From Bacteroidia bacterium (GTDB taxonomy: Bacteria > Bacteroidota > Bacteroidia > AKYH767-A > OLB10): a DNA stretch of 64,000 bases. The notes below the pieces were generated by a model. The model was given only the letters and a program-made list of their open reading frames with translations, was not told the DNA's origin and made no database searches. This document shows, piece by piece, positions 56,871 to 64,000 of the stretch. Every line of letters begins with the position of its first letter. The first letter of the stretch is position 1. The stretch is taken from NCBI GenBank assembly GCA_016788165.1, contig JAEUTH010000017.1:62001-126000 (forward strand), read 5' to 3'. The position numbers were made by a program, and so were the translations under genes.

Positions 56871-59252
56871 ATGTGGAATTACTTTGCCAATAAATTATTA
56901 CGTAACCGGTTAGCTTTTATTCTGGTGCTGGGTGCTTTAACCGCTTTTATGGCCTACCGCGCCACCCAAATAGAACTTTCTTATGAATTTGCTAAGGTTT
57001 TGCCGGCCACCGATCCGGCTTATGCTGATTACGAGAACTTTAAAAAAATGTTTGGCGAAGATGGCAGCGTTATGGTTATTGGCCTTCAAGACACAAACTT
57101 GTTTAATTTAAATGTGCTTAATGATTGGTATGCCCTTAGCAATGACATAAAAAGTATTGATGGCGTGCAAGACGTGTTATCACTAACCACGCTTTACAAT
57201 GTAATTCGTAACGATAGTTTACAGCGCTTCGATTTTAAACCTGTTATGACTAAGCCGCTGCAAACACAAGCAGAAGCCGATAGTTTACGTAACTTAATTT
57301 ACAATTTACCTTTTTACAACGATTTGGTGATTAACCAAAAAACCAATGCCACACTTATTGCTATTACTTTTAAAAAGGTTGATTTAAATTCGAAGCACCG
57401 CATACAAATGGTGGAGCAGATTAAAGCGGTTTCACAAAAGTTTGAAGCCGGGCATCAATTAAAGCTGCATTACTCCGGTATGCCTTACATCCGTACGGCT
57501 ATTATGAACAAGGTTTCGGGCGAGATGAAATTATTTTTAATACTTGGAATAATTATCACAACCATTATTCTAGGGCTGTTTTTTAAAAGTTTTACTTCAG
57601 TTGTTTTTTCAGTGGTGGTGGTTATTGCCGGAGTAATCTGGTCAATGGGCACTATCGAACTGCTTAATTATAAAATTACCATACTAACCGGTTTAATTCC
57701 GCCACTGATTATGGTAATTGGCGTTCCTAATTGTATTTTTCTTATCAATAAATATCATAGCGAATTTGCCTTGCACGGCAACAAAGTAAAAGCCTTAACA
57801 CGCATGATTACTACCATAGGTGTATCATTGTTTTTGGCAAACATTACCACTTCAATTGGTTTTGGTGTATTGTACTTTACCAATAGCTCCTTTCTTACCG
57901 AGTTTGGTGTTATTGCTGCTGTTAATGTAATGCTTACCTACATTATTACGCTTATTTTTATTCCGATTATATTAAGCTATTTGCCGGTGCCAAATGCTAA
58001 AGATTTGATCCATTTAGAGGCTAAACGCATAAACTTTGTGCTTGATATTATTGATACGCTCGTACACCGGTATCGTAACTGGATTTATGGAGTAACCGCT
58101 GTTGTTACCGCAGTTTTTATTTATGGCATGATGCAAATAAACATGAATGGTTTTGTGGTTGACGACTTGCCTGCTGATGACCCGGTTTATGCCGACCTTC
58201 GTTTTTTTGAGTCGAATTTTAAAGGCATACTGCCATTCGAAATTTATATTGATACCAAAAAGCCCAACGGTGTTTTCGAAAATAATGCACGTGTACTTTA
58301 CAAAATAAAAACTCTTCAAAAAACATTAGAACAATATCCCGAACTATCCAGAGCTTTGTCAGTTACCGAAGCTATAAAATTCTCATACCAAGCATACAGG
58401 GGCGGAGATAAAAAGTTTTATGTACTACCAGGCATTAGCGAATTAAAAAACCTTAATGATTATGTAGCCACCGTAAAAGGTGGCGATAACAGATTGAAAT
58501 CGTTTATTGACTCGACCAAACAATACACACGTGTAAGTATTCAAATGGCTGATGTGGGTTCGGTAAGAATTAAAGAACTGCTTACCGAAATTAAGCCGCG
58601 CATTGATTCGATTTTTGACAACAACAATTACCATGTAAAATTAACCGGCCACAGTTTGGTGTTTTTAAAAGGTAACGATTATTTGTTGCACAACTTGCTC
58701 GAAAGTCTTTTAATTGAAATTGTGCTCATTGCACTTGTTGGTCTTGCATTGTTTCGTTCGACCCGGATTATATTATTGTCAAAACTACCTTGCCTTATAC
58801 CGCTTTTAATTACGGCCGGCATAATGGGTTTTATGGGCATACGGTTTAAACCATCCACAATATTAATTTTCAGTATTGCTTTTGGCATTGCATCAGATGG
58901 TACTATTTATTTTCTGGCTAAGTATCGCCTTGAGTTAAAACAACATCGTAAGAGTATTGCCGATGCAGTTTCCGCTGCAATAAAAGATACCGGTTTAAGT
59001 ATGATTTATACAGCGGTAATTTTATTTTTTGGTTTCGGCATTTTTGCTGCATCAGGCTTTGGTGGCATAAAAGCTTTAGGTATTTTAATCTCCATTACCT
59101 TACTGGTTTCTATGATTACCAATTTATTATTGTTGCCAAGCATTTTGCTTTCTATTGATAAATGGGTAAGCCGAAAGGAAATTATCTCAACACCATTAAT
59201 TGAAATTGAAGCTCCTGAAGATGGCGAACCTACCGGTGATGAAAAACTTTAA
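56871..59252 (+). CDS. RND superfamily (MMPL) transporter
   Basis: A 793-residue RND permease of the MMPL/SSD type with two halves, each one helix, a large periplasmic domain and five helices. Helices are visible at about 13-31, 215-380 (GIIITTIILGLFF, GVIWSMGTIELL, IPPLIMVIGVPNCIFLINKY) and 605-770 (SIAFGIASDGTIYFLAKYRL). The internal duplication is clear: IMVIGVPNCIFLINKYHSE in half one and SIAFGIASDGTIYFL in half two. Such proteins export lipids, hopanoids or other hydrophobic compounds using proton motive force. It is a single gene, transcribed divergently from the GRAS operon. Substrate unknown. Confidence 0.9.
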   Translation: MWNYFANKLLRNRLAFILVLGALTAFMAYRATQIELSYEFAKVLPATDPAYADYENFKKMFGEDGSVMVIGLQDTNLFNLNVLNDWYALSNDIKSIDGVQDVLSLTTLYNVIRNDSLQRFDFKPVMTKPLQTQAEADSLRNLIYNLPFYNDLVINQKTNATLIAITFKKVDLNSKHRIQMVEQIKAVSQKFEAGHQLKLHYSGMPYIRTAIMNKVSGEMKLFLILGIIITTIILGLFFKSFTSVVFSVVVVIAGVIWSMGTIELLNYKITILTGLIPPLIMVIGVPNCIFLINKYHSEFALHGNKVKALTRMITTIGVSLFLANITTSIGFGVLYFTNSSFLTEFGVIAAVNVMLTYIITLIFIPIILSYLPVPNAKDLIHLEAKRINFVLDIIDTLVHRYRNWIYGVTAVVTAVFIYGMMQINMNGFVVDDLPADDPVYADLRFFESNFKGILPFEIYIDTKKPNGVFENNARVLYKIKTLQKTLEQYPELSRALSVTEAIKFSYQAYRGGDKKFYVLPGISELKNLNDYVATVKGGDNRLKSFIDSTKQYTRVSIQMADVGSVRIKELLTEIKPRIDSIFDNNNYHVKLTGHSLVFLKGNDYLLHNLLESLLIEIVLIALVGLALFRSTRIILLSKLPCLIPLLITAGIMGFMGIRFKPSTILIFSIAFGIASDGTIYFLAKYRLELKQHRKSIADAVSAAIKDTGLSMIYTAVILFFGFGIFAASGFGGIKALGILISITLLVSMITNLLLLPSILLSIDKWVSRKEIISTPLIEIEAPEDGEPTGDEKL

Positions 59253-59356
59253 ACGGTTTTATTCAGATAATCAGCATGCACATTTAAATGCATCTTGCCG
59301 TATTTGATTTGCTTCGAAACACCCTAGTTGTTAGTGTTTCCTATTTACATTGATAA

Positions 59357-59391
59357 ATTAAAAAACAGCCGGCTCTTTCGAAACCGGCTGT
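59357..59391 (-). terminator. Terminator of the 59459-61078 gene
   Basis: ACAGCCGG/CCGGCTGT stem (59365-59372 and 59384-59391) with an 11-base loop, followed on the minus strand by a run of T (59356-59364 region). It lies about 70 bases after the gene's stop; on the plus strand no T-tract follows. Confidence 0.7.
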
Positions 59392-59458
59392 GTGTTGCCA
59401 AACAAAATTTACAATGTGTAGTATATAGGTATAGTTATAAAAGCGTATTGGATATTGC

Positions 59459-61078
59459 TTACTGCTTTACTATTTTCAGTATGCTTATATGTTCATTACA
59501 TGCTAACCTTACAAAGTACATACCCGGAGTTAGTGTTTCAATATTTATAGTTTGGTTTAATGGATGGCCTTGCATTTTTACAAGGCCACTTAAATCAAAA
59601 ATTGTAAAGCGGTAGTTTGTTAGTGCTGTTTCTATTGATATAAAATTACTTGCCGGGTTAGGCATTATGCTTACTGTAAAATCGGATGCAGGTAGTTGCT
59701 GTTTTAATATTGGAAGCATATTTTTTTCATAACTATCAACCACATAATAATCGGTGGTTCCTATAGGCTTATAATCGCGTCTTTCGCCTACTAAATAAGC
59801 ATTGCCATTACTTTTTATTACAACATCATTATATTTGGAGTAGGATGAATCAACGGTTGAAGTATTGTAATTATGGATTTGATTTTCCTTTCCGATTGTA
59901 TTGCCGTTAGCATCTAATTGTAAAAAACGCGAACGGTAACCGGGCGTAAGTGTTTGCGTAAAGTAATGATCGCCTGCTAAATATAAAAATCCATTGTTAG
60001 CCACTTTCATAGAAGAAGCTCTGAAATTTGACAATGTTCGTTGCCATAATTTATTCCCATTTTTATCATATTTAAATACAATGGTTGATGGATAATTTTG
60101 TACACCTATTAAATGTGTGGCTGTATATACATTGTTTAAACCATCGGTACCTAACCAAACTTTATTCGAAAGCGTATCAATATTTTCTTGCTTACTCCAT
60201 AACAAAGTTCCGTCTGCAGCATGGCAGTAGAGGTTTAGTTTATTTGCATTGTTATTAATGCTTCGCGATGCGGTAATAACATTTTGTTCATCATTAACAA
60301 CAAGTTTGGTAAAAAGCCAATCGTTCCAATCTAAGTTTGGGTGTATATATTGGTTTACCCATTCTTTTTGGCCGGCTGCATTTAATTTTAATACAAACAA
60401 ACGAAGTCCAACACCACTCTTTTCAGTACAACCGGTAAGGTAGGTATTGTTGCTGCTATCAACCTTAATGTCGGACACCATCCTTATTTGAGAACCCGGA
60501 AAATATATTGCTGTTGACCAGTCGGACAAAACTAAATTGGCTTGGTCTAATTTGTTTACAATTAACGTTTCGCCAAACGAAGGCGCACTGCTTAATTGGG
60601 TAAGAATTACATCGCCATCGTTTGCAAATGCAATTAAGCGGTTGGTAACACTATTGCCCAAAACCAAACTACTTATTTGATTAAGCATTGAGTCGAGCAC
60701 AAAAAAATAATTATACCCGGGCCAGTTTGTGTCAAAATAGCGTATGCCTACTTTATTATCATTACTAACTATTACCTGCATTTCGGCTGTGGCAGGTGGC
60801 CCCGAATAATATGGAAATATAAAGGTTGACGCTAATGAACATGTAGCGGCATCATAACGATCGGCTACTATGCTATTAACGCCATTTACAACCCGAAAAC
60901 CGGTTGATACCAAGTCATCATTTCCAAGTACAACCGATTTAAATGCTTTAGCCTGAATGGTATTTCTGTTCTCTTTAAAGTTATGCATGCAAACCGATTG
61001 TGCATAAAGCAAGCCTGTGTTTACACAACTTATAAGTACAAATACAACAGCCACATAAAGTTTGTTTTTTGTTTTCAT
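59459..61078 (-). CDS. Secreted T9SS type A cargo with WD/PQQ-like beta-propeller
   Basis: A 539-residue exported protein with signal peptide (1-27, LLYAQ). The body (about 40-440) is made of beta-propeller-like repeats carrying Asp/Gly turns (LNAAGQKEWVNQYIHPN, KYDKNGNKLWQRTLSNFRAS, QLDANGNTIGKENQ), resembling PQQ-type or SBBP blades. It ends with a T9SS type A domain (VSIMPNPASNFISI, then YRFTIFDLSGLV and GMYFVRL). No active site is seen, so a binding role is likely. A -7 box on the minus strand lies at 61153-61160, and the terminator at 59357-59391 closes the unit. Confidence 0.82.
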   Translation of the reverse strand: MKTKNKLYVAVVFVLISCVNTGLLYAQSVCMHNFKENRNTIQAKAFKSVVLGNDDLVSTGFRVVNGVNSIVADRYDAATCSLASTFIFPYYSGPPATAEMQVIVSNDNKVGIRYFDTNWPGYNYFFVLDSMLNQISSLVLGNSVTNRLIAFANDGDVILTQLSSAPSFGETLIVNKLDQANLVLSDWSTAIYFPGSQIRMVSDIKVDSSNNTYLTGCTEKSGVGLRLFVLKLNAAGQKEWVNQYIHPNLDWNDWLFTKLVVNDEQNVITASRSINNNANKLNLYCHAADGTLLWSKQENIDTLSNKVWLGTDGLNNVYTATHLIGVQNYPSTIVFKYDKNGNKLWQRTLSNFRASSMKVANNGFLYLAGDHYFTQTLTPGYRSRFLQLDANGNTIGKENQIHNYNTSTVDSSYSKYNDVVIKSNGNAYLVGERRDYKPIGTTDYYVVDSYEKNMLPILKQQLPASDFTVSIMPNPASNFISIETALTNYRFTIFDLSGLVKMQGHPLNQTINIETLTPGMYFVRLACNEHISILKIVKQ

Positions 61079-61152
61079 GGCAAAGTTTTGTGTTAAGTAA
61101 AAAAGTATCCGAAATCAAATTCCAACAGAAAGAAAGATAAACACTATTTGTC

Positions 61153-61160
61153 AAAACTAT
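61153..61160 (-). promoter_or_regulatory. -7 promoter box (TAGTTTTG) of the 59459-61078 gene
   Basis: TAGTTTTG on the minus strand fits TAnnTTTG, 75 bases before the ATG at 61078. The same octamer occurs on the plus strand at 61332-61339. Confidence 0.4.
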
Positions 61161-61169
61161 CTGTAAAGT

Positions 61170-61184
61170 AACTTATAAAGTTAT
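61170..61184. repeat. Short inverted repeat TAACTT-n3-AAGTTA
   Basis: A 6-3-6 palindrome in the divergent promoter region between the T9SS gene and the LytTR gene, 9 bases from the minus-strand -7 box. It could be an operator; LytTR regulators often bind such regions, but no match to a known LytTR site is claimed. Confidence 0.35.
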
Positions 61185-61331
61185 TGGCTGCTTAAACTAC
61201 TAAAAATAACTTATCTGATAAAATTGCTGCAACTTAAATTCACAAGTAAAATTCTATAGCAGCTACAATTTTTATCAAATATAAAATTAAAAGGATGTGT
61301 TCTGATATTAAATTTATGAGGTAACAAATTA

Positions 61332-61339
61332 TAGTTTTG
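61332..61339 (+). promoter_or_regulatory. -7 promoter box (TAGTTTTG) of the LytTR regulator gene
   Basis: TAGTTTTG matches TAnnTTTG, 29 bases before the ATG at 61368. No TTG at the proper distance upstream. Confidence 0.5.
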
Positions 61340-61367
61340 AATATTTATTTCGCATTGCAACTCACAC

Positions 61368-62093
61368 ATGATTTTAAAAGCATTGATTATTGACGACCAA
61401 CAGCATTTTATTGATATGCTTATTGATACCTGCAAGGTTGCCAAATTACCTGTAACAGTTGTTGCTACTGCACTTAATGCACATGATGGTTTTATTGCCA
61501 TACGAAATCAGAAACCTGATCTGGTTTTTTTAGATGTAGAGATGCCCGGCAAGACTGGGCTTGAAATGATAAATGAAATAAAGGAAAAGGATTTTGAAAT
61601 TATAGTTACCACCTCGCATGATAAGTATGCATTACAAGCTATTAAAACCCAAGCTATTGATTACCTCTTAAAACCTGTTGACCTAATCGAACTATCAAAA
61701 GCGGTTGACAGTGTTTTAAGTCGTAAGAGAGAAAAACTCATGCACACAACCGTGCAGCATACTGATTATAAAAAATTGACGGTAAGCACCAGCGATGGCA
61801 TGCTGTTTATCGAAATTGGCAAATTGGTTAGACTCGAAGCCGACAATGTTTATACTACTATTTATTGTATTGACGGATCAAAAGTAATAGCCTCAAAGCC
61901 TTTAAAAGATTTTGATGAACGACTGCAAAGCTATGGCTTTGTAAGAGTACATAAATCACACCTGATTAATATGAACTGCATCAAGAAATTTTACCGTGGC
62001 GAAAACGCTTACCTGGTTATGAGTGATGAGGGTATAGTTCCCGTATCGAAAACCGGCCGCGATACCTTGCAACAATTTACAGGTATTGTTTAG
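61368..62093 (+). CDS. LytTR-family response regulator
   Basis: A complete AgrA/LytR-type regulator of 241 residues. The receiver (1-120) has Asp9/Asp10 in LIIDDQ, phospho-acceptor Asp56 in LVFLDVEMPG, and Lys102 in YLLKPVD. The LytTR DNA-binding domain (about 142-238) shows IEIGKLVRLEADNVYTTIY, PLKDFDERLQSYGFVRVHKS and LINMNCIKKF. No LytS/histidine kinase gene is adjacent, so it is an orphan here. The -7 box at 61332 drives it. Targets may include the secreted proteins that follow. Confidence 0.95.
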   Translation: MILKALIIDDQQHFIDMLIDTCKVAKLPVTVVATALNAHDGFIAIRNQKPDLVFLDVEMPGKTGLEMINEIKEKDFEIIVTTSHDKYALQAIKTQAIDYLLKPVDLIELSKAVDSVLSRKREKLMHTTVQHTDYKKLTVSTSDGMLFIEIGKLVRLEADNVYTTIYCIDGSKVIASKPLKDFDERLQSYGFVRVHKSHLINMNCIKKFYRGENAYLVMSDEGIVPVSKTGRDTLQQFTGIV

Positions 62094-62095
62094 TG

Positions 62096-62124
62096 TTAGC
62101 ATATTCCTGCATGCTACTGTTTTA
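62096..62124 (+). terminator. Possible weak terminator after the LytTR gene
   Basis: TAGCAT/ATGCTA arms (62097-62102 and 62111-62116) with an 8-base loop followed by TTTT. Stem short, T-tract short; tentative. Confidence 0.35.
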
Positions 62125-62338
62125 TCGAAACACTTTAAACAAATTTTTTAAAATGTGTTGCCGGGTTGTACATTCTTTAATTGCATCTGTTAGCATGAAT
62201 ATCAGAAAATACAATCAACTGTTATTGCATATAAATTGAATCGCTGCAAAAAAAGTATTGCCTTATATTAACAAAGTAAAACGGTTCATTCACAAAGCCA
62301 TTTTGCTCAGAAACAAATCGGGCATGCCTTACGGCTTT

Positions 62339-62385
62339 CATAGTATTTACGTTTGACTTAACAAATCAAACACTTAAATACTATG
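62339..62385. promoter_or_regulatory. Long inverted repeat enclosing the start codon of the 62383 gene
   Basis: CATAGTATTT (62339-62348) pairs perfectly with AAATACTATG (62376-62385), and inside GTTTGA (62351-62356) pairs with TCAAAC (62366-62371). The right arm contains the ATG at 62383-62385. In mRNA this would hide the start codon; in DNA it could be an operator. Confidence 0.6.
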
Positions 62386-63555
62386 AACTTACTTAAACAA
62401 GCAACCGTTTCAACACTTATTGCATTACTTGCACAAACTGCCAATCTTTTAGCACAATCGGGGCCACCAACGCCTTGGGTATTAGAGGGTAATGCAAATG
62501 TTAATCACCATATACATTGGTTAGGTACTACCAATACGCAAGATTTGGTTATAAAAACCAATTCGGTGCAACGCATGGTTGTAAATGGATTAAATGGCAA
62601 TATTGGCATAGGTACCGGTGTGCCTGCTTACACATTGCACGTAACTAATGCCGATAATATCCGCACTGCCAGTTTCGAAAACACGGCTAATGGCACCGGC
62701 AATCGTTCGGCAGTTTATGCCGAATCAAAAGGTGCCGGTACAGGTGCTAAATATGGGGGTTACTTTGAAGCCAAAAACGGAACAGGGTTAAATCATGGTG
62801 TTTATGCGCGTGCCACAGGTACAGGTAACGCATACGGTGTACGTAGTGTGGCCAATGGACAGGCAACTAATTATGGCCTATATAGCGTTGCCCAAGGTAA
62901 TGGTACCAATTATGCCGTATATGGCAAAGCCTTAGGCTTATTAGCAGGCTTAGGTTCAAATTATGCTATTTATGGCGAGGTAGATGCCAGTAACTTAACT
63001 GGATGGGCAGGCTATTTTAAAGGCCGCGGCTATTTTAGTGAGCGTGTAGGAATTGGCACCAATAATCCCGGGGCTTATCTACATGTTAATGCCGATGATG
63101 TAACCTTGCCATTTGCTGTACAGATAAACGGAGCTTCAAAATTAAAAACCAATACCAATGGCAGCGTGTCAATTGGTGGTGTACCATCGGGCCCAACCAA
63201 TGGATTATATGTAAATGGCGATGTAGTAATCGGAACTTCAACTCCGGCAGCAGGTTATAAGTTATCCGTAAACGGCAAGGTTATGTGTACAGAGTTACGC
63301 GTAGAGCTAAACAATAGCTGGCCTGATTATGTTTTTAATGACACCTACAAATTGCCAACTATTAAAGAGATGGAACAACATATTAATCAATATAAACATT
63401 TGCCAGGCATTCCTTCGGCTGCACAAATGGAAAGTAATGGTGGCTTTGATGTTGGTGTAATGCAAACTAAAATGATGGAGAAAATCGAAGAACTGTCGCT
63501 TTACATAATTCAATTGGAAAAGAAAATTGAAAAACTAGAAGCAACCCATCAGTGA
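62383..63555 (+). CDS. Secreted fibre-like repeat protein with C-terminal coiled coil
   Basis: A 390-residue exported protein (signal peptide 1-27, NLLAQ). Residues about 100-215 hold some six repeats of about 19-20 residues with a Gly-Tyr pattern (KYGGYFEAKNGTG, NHGVYARATGTGNAYGVRS, NYGLYSVAQGNGTNYAVYG), predicted to form a triangular beta-structure. The G-I-G-T phrases (NIGIGTGVPAYTLHV, RVGIGTNNPGAYLHV) flank them. The C-terminus (WPDYVFNDTYKLPTIKEME, then HLPGIPS and KIEELSLYIIQLEKKIEKL) closely resembles that of the 10253-11872 protein. A surface trimeric fibre is inferred. Its start codon is inside the 62339-62385 inverted repeat. Confidence 0.85.
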   Translation: MNLLKQATVSTLIALLAQTANLLAQSGPPTPWVLEGNANVNHHIHWLGTTNTQDLVIKTNSVQRMVVNGLNGNIGIGTGVPAYTLHVTNADNIRTASFENTANGTGNRSAVYAESKGAGTGAKYGGYFEAKNGTGLNHGVYARATGTGNAYGVRSVANGQATNYGLYSVAQGNGTNYAVYGKALGLLAGLGSNYAIYGEVDASNLTGWAGYFKGRGYFSERVGIGTNNPGAYLHVNADDVTLPFAVQINGASKLKTNTNGSVSIGGVPSGPTNGLYVNGDVVIGTSTPAAGYKLSVNGKVMCTELRVELNNSWPDYVFNDTYKLPTIKEMEQHINQYKHLPGIPSAAQMESNGGFDVGVMQTKMMEKIEELSLYIIQLEKKIEKLEATHQ

Positions 63556-63601
63556 TTTAAAATGAAAATTTTTAAAAATGTTCCATAACAAATACAGAAC
63601 T

Positions 63602-64000
63602 ATGAAATCACTAATTAAAAAATTGCACTTGTTTGCTTGTTTTGCACTAACGTTACATACAGGTTTAACAACAGCACAGTTAAACATAGAGCAGCCTGCC
63701 ATGGGCCACCGCATTATTGAACAATCACAACATTCATGCACTGCACATGAATTGTACGATGCATTAGATGCCGAAACAAATAGAAACATAACACAACTTA
63801 AAAGCGAAGGCAAACTTATTTTTAATGCAGGTAAAGTATTACTGCCACAAACGTTTGAATGGCCGCTAACGTATGAAACCAACTTTTTGGGAAACGATTA
63901 TTTCTTTATCCAAAACTATGTTGACCACGATACTACAACGGGCAGTATATCAGAATTTATGTGTGGTACACGATCATACGATTTGGCATCAGGCTACGAC
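63602..64000 (+). CDS. Secreted protein, probably M23-type N-terminal region (3' end outside window)
   Basis: The first 133 codons of a gene cut by the right edge. It starts with a signal peptide (MKSLIKKLHLFACFALTLHTG, cleavage near TTAQ). The sequence YFFIQNYVDHDTTTGSISEF followed by MCGTRSYDLASGYD resembles the segment that precedes the first zinc motif (HxGxD) in Bacteroidota M23 peptidases, and the corresponding part of the dead M23-like protein at 6968-8497 (VLDYHCTPYKSD). The catalytic domain is not in view, so this is a guess. It lies 46 bases after the fibre-like gene. Confidence 0.45.
   Translation, partial: MKSLIKKLHLFACFALTLHTGLTTAQLNIEQPAMGHRIIEQSQHSCTAHELYDALDAETNRNITQLKSEGKLIFNAGKVLLPQTFEWPLTYETNFLGNDYFFIQNYVDHDTTTGSISEFMCGTRSYDLASGYD

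Noticed and set aside
1-64000. tRNA, rRNA, tmRNA genes and CRISPR arrays
   Set aside because: I looked for T-loop sequences, rRNA signature stretches and regularly spaced repeats on both strands by eye and found none; a covariance-model scan would be the decisive test.

Overview
The window is chromosomal DNA of a free-living member of the Bacteroidota, probably near Chitinophagales or Saprospirales (that finer placement is inference). The evidence is AT-rich sequence, starts with little or no Shine-Dalgarno signal, several upstream TAnnTTTG (-7) boxes of the Bacteroidota housekeeping promoter, many secreted proteins ending in type IX secretion (T9SS) type A sorting domains with FPNP-like motifs, many lipoproteins, two TPR-type sensor kinases, and the rsfS-ftsH-LUD-cdsA block. 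I saw no rRNA, tRNA, CRISPR array, insertion sequence or prophage. Both edges cut genes: a patatin-like phospholipase on the left and a secreted protein on the right.

Layout. 0-6.2 kb: patatin, RNA m5C methyltransferase, MazG-like pyrophosphohydrolase, TPR histidine kinase and a degenerate receiver protein. 6.2-12 kb: a minus-strand operon of secreted proteins (tail-fibre-like protein, M12 metalloprotease with a cysteine switch, catalytically dead LytM/M23-like protein). A run of 11 G lies just upstream of its promoter. 12-15.9 kb: a two-component operon (LuxR-type regulator, GRAM-domain membrane protein, TPR histidine kinase, membrane protein) carrying the fossil 3' end of a second regulator gene. 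15.9-18.5 kb: YitT protein plus ABC transporter. 18.7-22.5 kb: porin, imelysin and di-haem oxidoreductase behind a Fur-family-like 7-1-7 palindrome, so probably metal-responsive. 22.6-26.2 kb: ECF sigma factor, anti-sigma-like membrane protein and T9SS cargo. 26.2-30.7 kb: four-gene operon of a redoxin, a haem/copper PHM-like monooxygenase, an amidohydrolase (these three are predicted lipoproteins) and an unknown secreted protein.

30.8-37 kb: sucC, cation/proton antiporter, RluE-type pseudouridine synthase, DUF1579 protein, MFS transporter and a pRiA4b ORF-3-like protein. 37-42.3 kb: three thioredoxin-fold proteins, M48 lipoprotein protease and ClpS. 42.4-48.1 kb: large T9SS protein, AI-2E-type permease and an envelope cluster (YtxH, holin-like, two small proteins). 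48.1-54.1 kb: housekeeping block (cdsA, DUF2007, LUD, ftsH, rsfS, smpB, UbiA prenyltransferase). 54.2-56.5 kb: a two-gene cassette of a HisC-like aminotransferase and a bacterial GRAS-family methyltransferase-like protein. 56.9-64 kb: RND/MMPL transporter, T9SS protein, LytTR regulator, and two secreted proteins, the first with its start codon inside a long inverted repeat.

The best candidates for new biology are the GRAS-aminotransferase cassette, the poly-G tract in front of the secreted protease operon, the redoxin/PHM/amidohydrolase operon, the palindrome-controlled imelysin locus, and the damaged two-component modules (pseudo-receiver and regulator fossil).
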